Of a stretch of 64,000 nt of DNA, positions 16,564-26,149 are shown in pieces. The position numbers and the translations under genes were made by a program. Source of the stretch: Gemmobacter sp. (GTDB lineage Bacteria > Pseudomonadota > Alphaproteobacteria > Rhodobacterales > Rhodobacteraceae); contig NZ_JAUCBS010000013.1 in assembly GCF_034676705.1 (NCBI RefSeq), forward strand, positions 2,212,501 to 2,276,500, in the 5' to 3' direction. Position 1 is the first letter of the stretch; the number at the start of each line of letters is the position of its first letter. The notes under the pieces were generated by a model that had not been told where the DNA came from, did not search any database, and saw only the letters and a program-made list of their open reading frames with translations.

Positions 16564-18609
16564 ATGGACACGACCCCGCAGATGGCACCGCAGCGGCTGT
16601 GGTGCAGCGCCCCCGGCCTGTGGCTGCCGGGCCGCGTGCGGCGCATCCTGACGCTGGCCGGGCTGCCGCCGGTGCCGGTGGTGCCGGGCCTGCGCCCCCG
16701 TCCGGGGGATCTGGCCGGCACCTGGGGCCGCAGCCCGCTGTCGCCAAAGGCCGAGGGGTGGGCGGCGGCGCAGGGCCTGCCGCTGGTGCGGGTCGAGGAT
16801 GCGTTCCTGCGCTCCATCGCGCCGGGACGGGCGAAACGGCGGGGCGACGGGCCGCTGGGCCTGATGATCGACCGCATGGGCGGCGTGCATTTCGATCCGT
16901 CGGCGCCCTCGCATCTGGAAACCCTGCTGGCCCGCCACCCGCTGGACGATGCCGCCCTGCTGGACCGCGCGCGCGACGGCATGGCGCGGCTGGCCGACCA
17001 GCGGCTGTCGAAATACAACCAGCACGATCCCGCCTTGCCGCCGCCCCCGCCCGGCTATGTGCTGATCATCGACCAGACGCGCGGCGATGCGGCGATCACC
17101 GCCAGCGGTGCGGGCTATGGCACCTTTCGCGAGATGCTGTTCCGCGCCATGGACGATCATCCCGGCCGCCCCGTGGTGATCCGCACCCATCCCGAAACCG
17201 CCGCCGGCCTGCGCCCCGGCCATTTCGGCCCCGAGGATGCGCAGCCCGGCATCACCCTGCTGGCGGATCCGGTCGCACCGCAACCGCTGCTCGATGGCGC
17301 GATCGCAGTCTATACCGTCAGCTCGCAGCTGGGATTCGAGGCCGTGCTGGCCGGGCACCGGCCGCGGGTCTTTGGCCGGCCGTTCTATGCCGGCTGGGGC
17401 CTGACCGACGATCACGGCGGCCCGCTGCCGCGCCGCCACCGCAATCTGACCCGCGCGCAGCTGTTCGCCGCCGCCATGATCCTGGCGCCAACCTGGTACG
17501 ATCCCTGCCGCGACCGGCTGTGCAGCTTTGAAACCGCCCTTGACCAGCTGGAGGCCGAGGTGCGCGCCTTTCGCGACGACCGGCATGGCCATGTCGCCAC
17601 CGGCATGCGGCTGTGGAAGCGCCGGCCGTTGCAAGGGTTCTTCGGTGGCGAAAAACCCCTGCGCTTTGCCGAAGGGGCCAGGGCCGCCAGTATCGCCCGG
17701 GCCGACGGGCGGGGGATGCTGGTCTGGGCCGGGAAAGAGGGGGCCACGCCGGCCGATATCCCGCTGCGGCGGGTCGAGGATGGGCTGATCCGGTCGCGCG
17801 GGCTGGGGGCCGATCTGGTGCCGCCGCTGTCGCTGGTGCTGGACGATCTGGGCATCTACTACGACCCGACCCGTCCCAGCCGGCTGGAACACCATATCGC
17901 CACCCCGCTGCGCCCCGGGCAACTGGCACGGGCCGAACGGCTGGTCGCCCGGCTGGCTGCGGCGGGAATCACCAAATACAACCTTGGCATGGCCGCCCCC
18001 CAGGTGCCGCCGGGCCATCGTATTCTGGTTCCCGGCCAGGTCGAGGATGATGCCAGCATCCGGCTGGGCACCAGCACCATCCGCAGCAACCTGACGCTTC
18101 TGGAACGGGTGCGCGCCGACAATCCCGATGCGGTGATCCTGTGGAAGCCCCACCCCGATGTCGAGGCCGGCTTGCGCCCCGGCGCGGTTCCGGCCGAACG
18201 GCTGGCCGGGCTGGCCGATGCCACCCTGTCGGGGGTGGATGCGGCAGCGGCCCTGACGCTGGCGGACGAGGTCTGGACCATGACCTCGGGCCTGGGGTTC
18301 GAGGCGCTGTTGCGCGGGGTGCCGGTGACCTGTCTGGGCGCGCCGTTCTATGCCGGCTGGGGGCTGACGCGCGATCTGGGGTCGGTGCCCGCGCGGCGCG
18401 TGGCGCGGCCGACGGTGGCCGCGCTGGCGCATGCCGTGCTGCTGGCCTATCCGCGCTACCGCGACCCGATCAGCGGCCGGCCCTGCCCGGCCGAAGTGGT
18501 GATCGACCGAATCGCCGATGGCCGCACCCTGCCCCGGTCGGCCAGCCTGCGCCTGCTGGCCAAGGCGCAGGGCGCGCTGGCCGGCCATGCCTGGCTGTGG
18601 CGGCGCTGA
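16564..18609 (+). CDS. kpsC: capsular polysaccharide beta-Kdo transferase KpsC
   Basis: 681 aa with two tandem glycosyltransferase modules, the KpsC arrangement that alternately adds beta-Kdo residues to the lipid anchor of group 2 capsules. The repeat is visible: VRVEDAFLRS...PLGLMIDRMGGVHFDPSAPS in the first half and RRVEDGLIRS...LSLVLDDLGIYYDPTRPS in the second. Each half also repeats RTHPE/KPHPDVEAGLRPG and a GFEA(V/L)L...PFYAGWGLT motif. It is full length, but no other kps gene is in the window. Its stop abuts the stop of the convergent lipoprotein gene. Confidence 0.9.
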   Translation: MDTTPQMAPQRLWCSAPGLWLPGRVRRILTLAGLPPVPVVPGLRPRPGDLAGTWGRSPLSPKAEGWAAAQGLPLVRVEDAFLRSIAPGRAKRRGDGPLGLMIDRMGGVHFDPSAPSHLETLLARHPLDDAALLDRARDGMARLADQRLSKYNQHDPALPPPPPGYVLIIDQTRGDAAITASGAGYGTFREMLFRAMDDHPGRPVVIRTHPETAAGLRPGHFGPEDAQPGITLLADPVAPQPLLDGAIAVYTVSSQLGFEAVLAGHRPRVFGRPFYAGWGLTDDHGGPLPRRHRNLTRAQLFAAAMILAPTWYDPCRDRLCSFETALDQLEAEVRAFRDDRHGHVATGMRLWKRRPLQGFFGGEKPLRFAEGARAASIARADGRGMLVWAGKEGATPADIPLRRVEDGLIRSRGLGADLVPPLSLVLDDLGIYYDPTRPSRLEHHIATPLRPGQLARAERLVARLAAAGITKYNLGMAAPQVPPGHRILVPGQVEDDASIRLGTSTIRSNLTLLERVRADNPDAVILWKPHPDVEAGLRPGAVPAERLAGLADATLSGVDAAAALTLADEVWTMTSGLGFEALLRGVPVTCLGAPFYAGWGLTRDLGSVPARRVARPTVAALAHAVLLAYPRYRDPISGRPCPAEVVIDRIADGRTLPRSASLRLLAKAQGALAGHAWLWRR

Positions 18610-19065
18610 TCAGCGCCGCCGGGTGCTGCGGGCGTTTTCCGACCCGGTCACGGTGATCGTGCGCACCGCCTCCAGCCGCTCGGTGGTGACAAAGGTTGCC
18701 ACCGTCACCTCACGCGAATGAGGCGTGCCCTGCACCGCCTCGCGCGGTTGCTTGAGGACAAAGCGGAACACCAGCTCGCCTTCCGGCGCCTCGGTATCGC
18801 GCACCAGTTCGGCGGCATACCAGCCTTGGGTCGGCGGCACGCCCTTGGCGCGGATGATCGCGCCGCCAGTCGCCGGTTCCACGAACAGTTCGGTCACCTG
18901 CGCCACCGGAATGCGGCCGCCATCGCGCACCACTGCGGCCGGCACCGCCGCCGTGCGTTCCGACCGGCCGAACCAGTTGAACGGGTTCAGGCGCGACTCG
19001 CGCACCGTGGCGCAGCCGGTCACGACCATCACCGCCGCCAAGGCTGCCAAAAGGCTCGTGCGCAT
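18610..19065 (-). CDS. putative lipoprotein, hypothetical
   Basis: 151 aa starting MRTSLLAALAAVMVVTGCATV: a lipoprotein signal peptide with lipobox VTGC (Cys18), so it is predicted to be anchored in the outer or inner membrane facing the periplasm. The mature part includes RLNPFNWFGRSE, then a small beta-rich domain (FVEPATGGAIIRAKG, GELVFRFVLKQP). ATG 19065 has GGAGGGG in front. I do not recognise a named family. It is divergent from sufE with 123 bp between the starts. Confidence 0.75.
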   Translation of the reverse strand: MRTSLLAALAAVMVVTGCATVRESRLNPFNWFGRSERTAAVPAAVVRDGGRIPVAQVTELFVEPATGGAIIRAKGVPPTQGWYAAELVRDTEAPEGELVFRFVLKQPREAVQGTPHSREVTVATFVTTERLEAVRTITVTGSENARSTRRR

Positions 19066-19188
19066 CCGCCCCTCCGATCCGGTTTTCCACCCCCTGCCTA
19101 GCCCAAGGCGCGCGGTTTGAAAAGCCCGGCCGCCCGGGGTAGACGTTTCGCGCCGCCCGGCATAGGTGATGCGCAACAGGAGAGCGCC

Positions 19189-19596
19189 ATGGCCACGCCC
19201 GCATTCGAAGATATCGCCGAAACCTTCGATTTCCTTGACGATTGGGAAGATCGCTATCGCCATGTCATCGAACTGGGCAAGGCGATGCCGCCCATGCCGG
19301 ATGTGCTGAAGGTGCCGGCCACCAAGGTGGATGGCTGCGCCAGCCAGGTCTGGCTGCATCCGGCGATTGCGGGCGGCAGCTTCGACTTTCAGGGCGACAG
19401 CGACGCGCTGATCGTGCGCGGGCTGATCGCGGTGCTGCATGCGCTGTATTCCGGCGTGCCGGTGGCACAGGTGGGCACCATCGACGCCCATGCCGAACTG
19501 GCCCGGCTGGGGCTGCACGACCACCTGTCCTCGCAACGCTCCAACGGGGTGCGGGCGATGGTCGAACGCATCCGCAAGCTGGCGGCGGCCGCCTAG
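19189..19596 (+). CDS. sufE: SufE family sulfur acceptor
   Basis: 135 aa. SufE takes persulfide sulfur from the cysteine desulfurase SufS and passes it to the Fe-S scaffold. The family start (FEDIAETFDFLDDWEDRYRH) is followed by the acceptor cysteine Cys50 in KVDGCASQVW. The full fold length is present. ATG 19189 follows CAGGAGAGCGCC. The suf operon is not adjacent, as is often the case in Rhodobacterales. Fe-S supply is also needed by the nearby coxS product, but no operon link exists. It overlaps the next convergent gene by 4 bp. Confidence 0.9.
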   Translation: MATPAFEDIAETFDFLDDWEDRYRHVIELGKAMPPMPDVLKVPATKVDGCASQVWLHPAIAGGSFDFQGDSDALIVRGLIAVLHALYSGVPVAQVGTIDAHAELARLGLHDHLSSQRSNGVRAMVERIRKLAAAA

Positions 19597-20078
19597 CCCG
19601 CCATGATGATGCAGGTGGTCGACCCGGTGGCATAGACCTTGCCATCGGTGCGGCCGCGCAAGACCGCCTCGGCCACCACGGTGCTGCGGCCGGCGTGCTG
19701 GACATTGCCGATCGCCTCGATCTCCATCCCCACGGGCAGCGCGCGGGCGATGTTCACCTTGTATTCCAGCGTCGTATACCAGCTGCCCCTTGGCACCATG
19801 GTCATCGAGGCGCATCCCAGCGCCGAATCCAGCACCGCGCCGTACCAGCCGCCATGCACCCCGCCCATCGGGTTGGTATAGGCAAAGTTCGGCGCACCGT
19901 GGAACACCGCGCGACCCTTTTCGATTTCGACAAGGGTAAAGTTCAGCGTCTGGGCAATGGCGGGGCCGGGGAATTTGCCGGCCAGCATCGCCTGCATGAA
20001 TTCCAGCCCCGACATCGACAGCAGCACCTGCTGCCCGGGCAGATCCTCGGGGCGGGTGGCGTAAATGGCTTGGGTCAT
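19593..20078 (-). CDS. PaaI-family hotdog thioesterase
   Basis: 161 aa single hotdog domain. The motif NPMGGVHGGWYGAVLDSALG contains the HGG plus the helix-borne acid of PaaI thioesterases, which hydrolyse acyl-CoA esters. LEYKVNIARALPVG and the terminal TGSTTCIIM strand complete the fold. The start at 20078 has GGAGAGC 7 bp upstream. It lies 96 bp downstream of the coxM stop on the same strand and could be cotranscribed with the cox cluster. Substrate unknown. Confidence 0.85.
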   Translation of the reverse strand: MTQAIYATRPEDLPGQQVLLSMSGLEFMQAMLAGKFPGPAIAQTLNFTLVEIEKGRAVFHGAPNFAYTNPMGGVHGGWYGAVLDSALGCASMTMVPRGSWYTTLEYKVNIARALPVGMEIEAIGNVQHAGRSTVVAEAVLRGRTDGKVYATGSTTCIIMAG

Positions 20079-20174
20079 CGGGCTCTCCTGCTCTGGCGCA
20101 TCATGGTGATGGCAAAGCGGCGGCGCCCTGTCCAGCCGGCGCCGCCTTTGGCAGGCGGCGCCGTTGCGTCAATT

Positions 20175-20960
20175 TCAGCCGGCGGCGGCCACCGCGCGTT
20201 TCGTGATCACCTTGACCAGATGCGCCCGATATTCCGGCGTGCCATGCAGATCGCCGATCATGCCATCGGCGTCGACCGTCAGCCCGTCCAGCGCCGCCGG
20301 GGCAAAGCTGGCGGACAGCGCCTGTTCGGCCTCGGTCCAGCGGAAGACGCCATCTTCGGACGCGCCGGTCACCGCCACCCGCACGCCGCCCGCCCCCTGC
20401 GCCACGAACACCCCCGTCAGGGCAAAGCGCGAGGCGGGTTGCGCGAACTTCACGTAGGCCGCCTTGGCCGGGATCGGGAACTTCACCGCCGTAATGATCT
20501 CGCCTTCCTCCAGCGCGGTGGAAAACAGGCCCTGGAAATAGTCATCCGCCGCAATCTCGCGCGTGCTGGTGACGATGGTCGCGCCCGAGGCCAGTACGGC
20601 CGACGGATAGCAGGCCGCCGGATCGTTGTTGGCCAGCGATCCGCCAATGGTGCCGCGGTTGCGCACCATCGGGTCGCCGATCTGGCCGGCCAGCGCCGCC
20701 AGCGCCGGATATTGCGTTGCAGCGCGCGCCACCTCGGCATGGGTGGTCGCGGCGCCGATGGTCAGCACGCCGCCAGCGGACGACACGCCCTTCAGTTCGG
20801 CCAGGCCATTCAGGCTGACCAGGCTGTCGGGCTGGTTCAGGCGCTGCTTCATGGTGGGCAGCAGCGTCATGCCGCCCGACAGCGCCTGCGCCCCGTCGCG
20901 GCCCATGGCGGCAACCGCCTCGGCCAGCGACTTGGGTTTGACAAATTCGAAGTCATACAT
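20175..20960 (-). CDS. coxM: molybdenum hydroxylase FAD-binding subunit (CoxM-like)
   Basis: 261 aa medium subunit of a xanthine oxidase-family molybdenum hydroxylase. It carries FAD and passes electrons from the Fe-S subunit to the acceptor. FAD-binding motifs: ALSGGMTLLPTMK (residues ~27-39) and NRGTIGGSLANNDPAACYPS. It is the last of three genes in the order S-L-M, 13 bp after the large subunit. This order is typical of form II CO-dehydrogenase-like enzymes, whereas form I clusters run M-S-L. Confidence 0.9.
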   Translation of the reverse strand: MYDFEFVKPKSLAEAVAAMGRDGAQALSGGMTLLPTMKQRLNQPDSLVSLNGLAELKGVSSAGGVLTIGAATTHAEVARAATQYPALAALAGQIGDPMVRNRGTIGGSLANNDPAACYPSAVLASGATIVTSTREIAADDYFQGLFSTALEEGEIITAVKFPIPAKAAYVKFAQPASRFALTGVFVAQGAGGVRVAVTGASEDGVFRWTEAEQALSASFAPAALDGLTVDADGMIGDLHGTPEYRAHLVKVITKRAVAAAG

Positions 20961-20973
20961 GGGGTTGCCTCGC

Positions 20974-23349
20974 TTACTTCGTGTTCATCGCAGCCCAGAC
21001 GCGGGCCGGCGACACGGGCATGTCGATATGGCTGACATGGGTATACCCACCCCGGTGCAGCGCGTCGATCACCGCGTTGACCACCGCAGGGGGCGAGCCG
21101 ATGGCCCCCGCCTCGCCGCAGCCTTTCACGCCCAGCGGGTTGTGGGTGCAGGGGGTGTTGCAGCTGTGGTCCACCCGGTAGAACGGCAGGTCATCGGCGC
21201 GCGGCATGGCGTAATCCATGTAGGATCCGCTCAGCAGCTGGCCGTTTTCGTCATAGACGCAGTTTTCCAGCAGCGCCTGTCCGATACCTTGCGCGACGCC
21301 GCCATGCACCTGACCTTCGACGATCATCGGGTTGACGATATTGCCGAAATCGTCCGCCGCGGTGAACGACAGGATCTCGACCTTGCCGGTGTCGGGGTCC
21401 ACCTCCACCTCGCAGCCATAGGCGCCCGAGGGATAGGTGAAGTTCGAGGGGTCGTAGAACGCCGTCTCCTCCAGCCCCGGTTCCATGCTTTCCAGCGGGT
21501 AGTTGTGCGGCACATAGGCGGCCAGCGTCACCCCCGCCCAATCCACCGCCTTGTCGGTGCCCGCGACCGAGAACCTGCCGTCCTTCAACTCGATATCCGC
21601 TTCGGATGCTTCCAGAAGATGCGCGGCTATCTTCTTGGCCTTGTTGATGATCTTGTTCGTCGCCTTGACCAGCGCCGATCCCCCCACGGCCAGGCTGCGG
21701 CTGCCATAGGTGCCCATGCCCATCGGCGTGTTCGAGGTATCGCCATGCACGATTTCCACCTGACCGGCGTCGATCCCGATCATTTCGGCCACCACCTGGG
21801 CAAAGGTCGTCTCGTGCCCCTGGCCATGGCTGTGGCTGCCCGTGAACACCGAGATGGAGCCGGTGGCATTCACCCGCACCGTGGCGCTTTCATACAGGCC
21901 CGCGCGGGCCCCCAGCTGGCCCACAAGGTTCGATGGCGCGATCCCGCAAGCCTCGATGTAATGCGCAATGCCGAACCCCCGCAGCTTGCCGCGTTTGCGA
22001 GAGTCCTCGGCGCGGCTGGAAAACCCCGCATGATCAGAGATTTCCAGCAGTTTGTTCATGGTTGCCGGGTAGTTGCCGGTATCATAGACCACCGCGACCG
22101 GGGTCTGATAGGGGAACTGGTCGGGCTGGATGAAGTTGCGCCGCCGCAACTCCACCGGATCCACCCCAAGCTCGCGTGCGGCCTTGTCGATCAGGCGTTC
22201 CAGCTGGAATGTCGCCTCGGGCCGGCCGGCTCCGCGATAGGCATCGACGGGAACGGTATTGGTGAACACCGCCTTGACGTTCACATAGATCAGCGGCGTG
22301 CGGTAATTGCCCGCCATCAGCGTGCCATGCAGCCAGGTCGGCACCGACGGCGCGAAGGTTGAAAGGTAAGCCCCCATATTCGCAAGGGTTTCCGTCCGCA
22401 GCGCGGTAAAGTTCAGATCCGTGTCCAGCGCCAGTTCGATCGTCGTCACATGATCGCGGCCATGCGCATCGGTGATGAACGCCTCGGACCGGCTGGAGGT
22501 CCATTTCACCGGCTTTTTCAACGCCCTGGCGGCAAAGACGCAGAACGCCTCCTCGGCATAGTGGAAGATTTTCGATCCGAACCCACCGCCCACATCGGGC
22601 GCCACCACGCGCAGCTTGTGTTCCGGGATGCCCAGCACGAAGGCGCCCATCAGCAGGCGGATCACATGGGGGTTCTGGCTGGTGGTATACAGCGTGGACA
22701 TGTCGTTCCACGGGTCGTAATCGCCCACCGCCACGCGCGGTTCCATCGGGTTGGCGACCAGACGGTTGTTCACCAGATCCAGCCGGACGGTATGGGTCGC
22801 CTTGCGGAACGCCTCGTTCACCGCCTCGCGATTGTCTTCGACGAAACCCCAGTCATAGCAAAGGTTTGAGGTCAGATCGTCATGCACCTTCACCGCCCCG
22901 TCGGCGAGGGCGGCCTTCATGTCGACCACCGCCGGCAGTTCCTCGATATCCACGCCGATCGCCTCGGCGGCATCGCGGGCCTGGTCGGCGGTTTCCGCCA
23001 CCACCACGGCAATGGCATCGCCGACATGGCGCACCTTGCCATCGGCCAGCACCGGGTGTTTCGGTTCCTGCATCGGCTTGCCGTGCCGGTCGGTCACCTG
23101 CCAGCCGCAGGGCAAGCCGCCCACGCCGGCGAAATCGGCCCCGGTAAAGATGCGGACCACGCCGGGCATGGCCGCCGCTGCCGCCGTGTCGATCCCGCGG
23201 ATGCGGCCATGGGCCACCTCGCTGCGCAGGAAATGCGCGTAAAGCTGGCCGCGCAGGTTGATGTCGTCGGTGTAGCGTCCGTTTCCGGTCAGGAAACGCA
23301 CGTCCTCGCGCCGCTTGGTGCTGGCGCCGATGCCGCCGTCTTTCGGCAT
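20974..23349 (-). CDS. coxL: molybdenum hydroxylase large subunit, form II CODH-like (CoxL)
   Basis: 791 aa molybdopterin-binding catalytic subunit. The active-site loop reads AYRGAGR (residues 370-376), the form II signature. True aerobic CO dehydrogenases (form I) have AYxCSFR with the copper-binding cysteine, which is absent here. The enzyme is therefore unlikely to oxidise CO efficiently and may hydroxylate another substrate. Other cofactor motifs include GGGFGSK, GSHSHGQGHETTFAQ and a late GCGEAGAIGSPPAVVNAV containing the catalytic glutamate. ATG 23349 follows AGGGAGGATTCC. Upstream is coxS. Confidence 0.93.
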   Translation of the reverse strand: MPKDGGIGASTKRREDVRFLTGNGRYTDDINLRGQLYAHFLRSEVAHGRIRGIDTAAAAAMPGVVRIFTGADFAGVGGLPCGWQVTDRHGKPMQEPKHPVLADGKVRHVGDAIAVVVAETADQARDAAEAIGVDIEELPAVVDMKAALADGAVKVHDDLTSNLCYDWGFVEDNREAVNEAFRKATHTVRLDLVNNRLVANPMEPRVAVGDYDPWNDMSTLYTTSQNPHVIRLLMGAFVLGIPEHKLRVVAPDVGGGFGSKIFHYAEEAFCVFAARALKKPVKWTSSRSEAFITDAHGRDHVTTIELALDTDLNFTALRTETLANMGAYLSTFAPSVPTWLHGTLMAGNYRTPLIYVNVKAVFTNTVPVDAYRGAGRPEATFQLERLIDKAARELGVDPVELRRRNFIQPDQFPYQTPVAVVYDTGNYPATMNKLLEISDHAGFSSRAEDSRKRGKLRGFGIAHYIEACGIAPSNLVGQLGARAGLYESATVRVNATGSISVFTGSHSHGQGHETTFAQVVAEMIGIDAGQVEIVHGDTSNTPMGMGTYGSRSLAVGGSALVKATNKIINKAKKIAAHLLEASEADIELKDGRFSVAGTDKAVDWAGVTLAAYVPHNYPLESMEPGLEETAFYDPSNFTYPSGAYGCEVEVDPDTGKVEILSFTAADDFGNIVNPMIVEGQVHGGVAQGIGQALLENCVYDENGQLLSGSYMDYAMPRADDLPFYRVDHSCNTPCTHNPLGVKGCGEAGAIGSPPAVVNAVIDALHRGGYTHVSHIDMPVSPARVWAAMNTK

Positions 23350-23441
23350 GGAATCCTCCCTGAAATGCTTGGCGTGGCGGGGAAATCCCGCCCGTGCAAC
23401 AGTCTTTCCGCCGGCGCCTCCCCGCGCCTGCCGGATCGCAG

Positions 23442-23933
<492 letters not shown>

Positions 23934-24036
23934 GCGTGCTCCTCCCTGATGTAGCTGGCTGGCAGGCGAAGTTAAGCACGGCCCACCCGATGCGTCTACA
24001 GCCGCCTCGTGCCATGTGGTTCAGGATACAAAGATT

Positions 24037-25038
24037 TCAGGCGCGGTCTTCGCTGCGGCTGCGCGGTCGGGGGCGGGTGGGAATTTCGGTCAACAGGCCC
24101 CCGACCCCCATCCGCACGATCTGCGCCGCCCCCACCGGCAGTCCGCAGGCGATGCGTTCCAGCACCCAGTCCGCCCCGTTCAGCGCCGGCGATCGGGCGC
24201 AGCCCGGCAGGCCGATCACCGGGCGGCCGCCCAGCCGGCCGATGAACAGCAGGTTGCCCGGATCCACCGGCATGCCCACATGGTCCACCTGCCCGCCGGC
24301 CAGCCGCAGCGCCTGCGGGGCCACGTCCATCGGGTCCGATGTGGCGGATCCGGTCAGGATCAGCACCAGATCGGCGGGGGGCGCATCCAGCAGCGCCTGG
24401 CGCAGCGCATCGGCCCGGTGCGGCACGGTGACATGGGCGGCCAGCCGCAGGCCCAGCCGGTCCAGCCGGTCTGCCGTCACCCGGGCGCCCTTGGGCGCGG
24501 GCGGGCCGTCGGCGATCAGGGTTTCCACCAGCACGGCCGAACGCAGCACCGGCGCATGCAGCGCAAGCGCACCCTGCCCGGCCGCGCAGGCCGCGTCCAG
24601 CGCCGCGCCCGGCACGGCATAGGCGATGATCTTGACCGTGGCGGCCATCACATCCGGTTCGACCCGCTGCCATTCCGGAAGGGTCGCAACCGTGATCATC
24701 GGATCGGTGGCATTGACGGCATGGATGGCATCGGCCGCCACCTCCAGCACGCCCGGGCCTTCGGCATGCAGGTTCACCCGGCCCGTCCCCACCACCTGCA
24801 ACCGCAGGCCGGGCCCCCGCACCAGCGCCTGCGCCAGCCGCAAGGCGGCGGCATCCTCGGGCACATCGCCGGGATCGAGCCGGGCCACGGTGATCTCGGC
24901 CCGGCCGGCCACCGCCAGCGCGGCCAGATGATCGGCCCCCAGCACCAGCCCCTTGCGCAGCCGGCCCTGCGGCAGCGGCACCGAATGCGCCAACACCGCC
25001 CCCAGCGCCTGATCCAGCGGGACGGGACCAAAACGCAT
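24037..25038 (-). CDS. molybdopterin-binding (MoeA/CinA-like domain) protein
   Basis: 333 aa. The C-terminal half is a MoCF_biosynth-type domain: LVLILTGSATSDPMDVAPQA with the TG.(S/T)..DPxD cadence, then GMPVDPGNLLFIGRLGG and VIGLPGCARSPALNG. This suggests molybdenum-cofactor handling, probably for the adjacent cox-type enzyme. The N-terminal 170 residues lack the MobA-type nucleotidyltransferase domain often fused in such proteins. It starts on an overlapping TGATG with the XdhC gene, so the two are translationally coupled. Confidence 0.8.
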   Translation of the reverse strand: MRFGPVPLDQALGAVLAHSVPLPQGRLRKGLVLGADHLAALAVAGRAEITVARLDPGDVPEDAAALRLAQALVRGPGLRLQVVGTGRVNLHAEGPGVLEVAADAIHAVNATDPMITVATLPEWQRVEPDVMAATVKIIAYAVPGAALDAACAAGQGALALHAPVLRSAVLVETLIADGPPAPKGARVTADRLDRLGLRLAAHVTVPHRADALRQALLDAPPADLVLILTGSATSDPMDVAPQALRLAGGQVDHVGMPVDPGNLLFIGRLGGRPVIGLPGCARSPALNGADWVLERIACGLPVGAAQIVRMGVGGLLTEIPTRPRPRSRSEDRA

Positions 25039-26024
25039 CAGCCCTTCCTCAGGCTTTCGATCACCTGCGCCAGCACGGAGACCGCGATTTCCGCCGGGCT
25101 GGCCGCGCCGATGTTCAGCCCGACCGGCGCATGGATGCGGGCGATCCGGTCTTCGGCCACGCCTGCGGCCCGCAACCGCTCCAGCCGTTTGGCATGGGTG
25201 CGGGTGGACCCCAGGCAGCCAAGGTAAAAGCAGTCGCTGGCCAGCGCCGCCAGAATCGCCGGATCGTCCAGCTTGGCATCATGGGTCAGGGTGACAATGG
25301 CACTGCGCGCATCGGGGGCCAGCGCCGCCATCGCCTCGTCCGGCCAGTCGTGCAGGATGGTTTCGCCGGGGAAACGCGCCGCCGATCCAAAGGCATCGCG
25401 CGGGTCGATCAGCACCGGATCGAACCCCGCGATCCGCGCCATCGGCAGCAGCGCCTGGGCAATATGCACCGCCCCCACGACGATCATCCGCAAGGGCGGG
25501 TTGTGGATGGCGACAAAGCGCCCGTCCTCCAGCATCCCGGAACGGTCCAGGCGAAAGCGGCCACCTATCTCGTCCGGCGCCTCGGCCGGGGTCATCAGGC
25601 GGCGCGACCAGTCGGCCAGATCCACCGCATAGGCGCGTGGCTGGCGGGCGGCACGGGCGGCGACCAGATCGGCCAGAACCGCGGCCGGCATGCCCTGCGC
25701 GCCGTCCACCGGCTCTACCAGCACGCGGATCGTGCCGCCGCAGGCCAGCCCCACGGAAAACGCCGTCTCGTCGGCGACGCCAAAGGTCAGCAGCCGGCTG
25801 CGGCCATCGGCCAGCGCCTCCAGCGCCTCGGTCACCACCGCGCCTTCGACACAGCCGCCGGACACCGAGCCCATGATCTCGCCCGTGCCCGATACCGCCA
25901 GCTGGCTGCCCGCCTGCCGGGGCGCCGATCCCCAGGTGTCCACCACGGTGGCCAGGGCAGCGCCCTTGCCCTGCCGGTGCCAGTCCAGCGCGATTTCGGG
26001 AATGCGGTCGTGGCGGTCGTCCAT
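25038..26024 (-). CDS. XdhC/CoxI family molybdenum hydroxylase maturation factor
   Basis: 328 aa. XdhC proteins bind molybdopterin, promote its sulfuration and insert it into xanthine dehydrogenase-type enzymes. The N-terminal XdhC domain has ATVVDTWGSAPRQAGSQLAV and GSVSGGCVEGAVV. The C-terminal Rossmann domain has MIVVGAVHIAQALLPMARIAG and the YLGCLGSTRTHAKRLERLR ending. ATG 26024 follows AGGAGGGGACC. With the molybdopterin-binding gene it forms a maturation pair directly upstream of coxSLM. The IS3 element inserted 100 bp upstream may have cut its native promoter. Confidence 0.9.
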   Translation of the reverse strand: MDDRHDRIPEIALDWHRQGKGAALATVVDTWGSAPRQAGSQLAVSGTGEIMGSVSGGCVEGAVVTEALEALADGRSRLLTFGVADETAFSVGLACGGTIRVLVEPVDGAQGMPAAVLADLVAARAARQPRAYAVDLADWSRRLMTPAEAPDEIGGRFRLDRSGMLEDGRFVAIHNPPLRMIVVGAVHIAQALLPMARIAGFDPVLIDPRDAFGSAARFPGETILHDWPDEAMAALAPDARSAIVTLTHDAKLDDPAILAALASDCFYLGCLGSTRTHAKRLERLRAAGVAEDRIARIHAPVGLNIGAASPAEIAVSVLAQVIESLRKG

Positions 26025-26149
26025 GGTCCCCTCCTGCCTGCGCGCAAACTATGCGCCGGAGCGGGGCCAAGCGGAAGGGGCAGGATTCACGGGCGCCGAA
26101 ACCGAACATTGCCCCTTGCGGGGTGACCTGCCCCCCGGTCGTCCCTCGT

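Noticed and set aside
15394..18588. 1064-aa open frame antisense to fliG and kpsC
   Set aside because: Antisense artefact of high GC; it spans two real genes and the gap between them, and its composition (Gln, Arg, Gly, His) is not protein-like.
20974..23349. True aerobic CO dehydrogenase
   Set aside because: The active-site loop lacks the copper-binding cysteine motif AYxCSFR and the gene order is that of form II enzymes.
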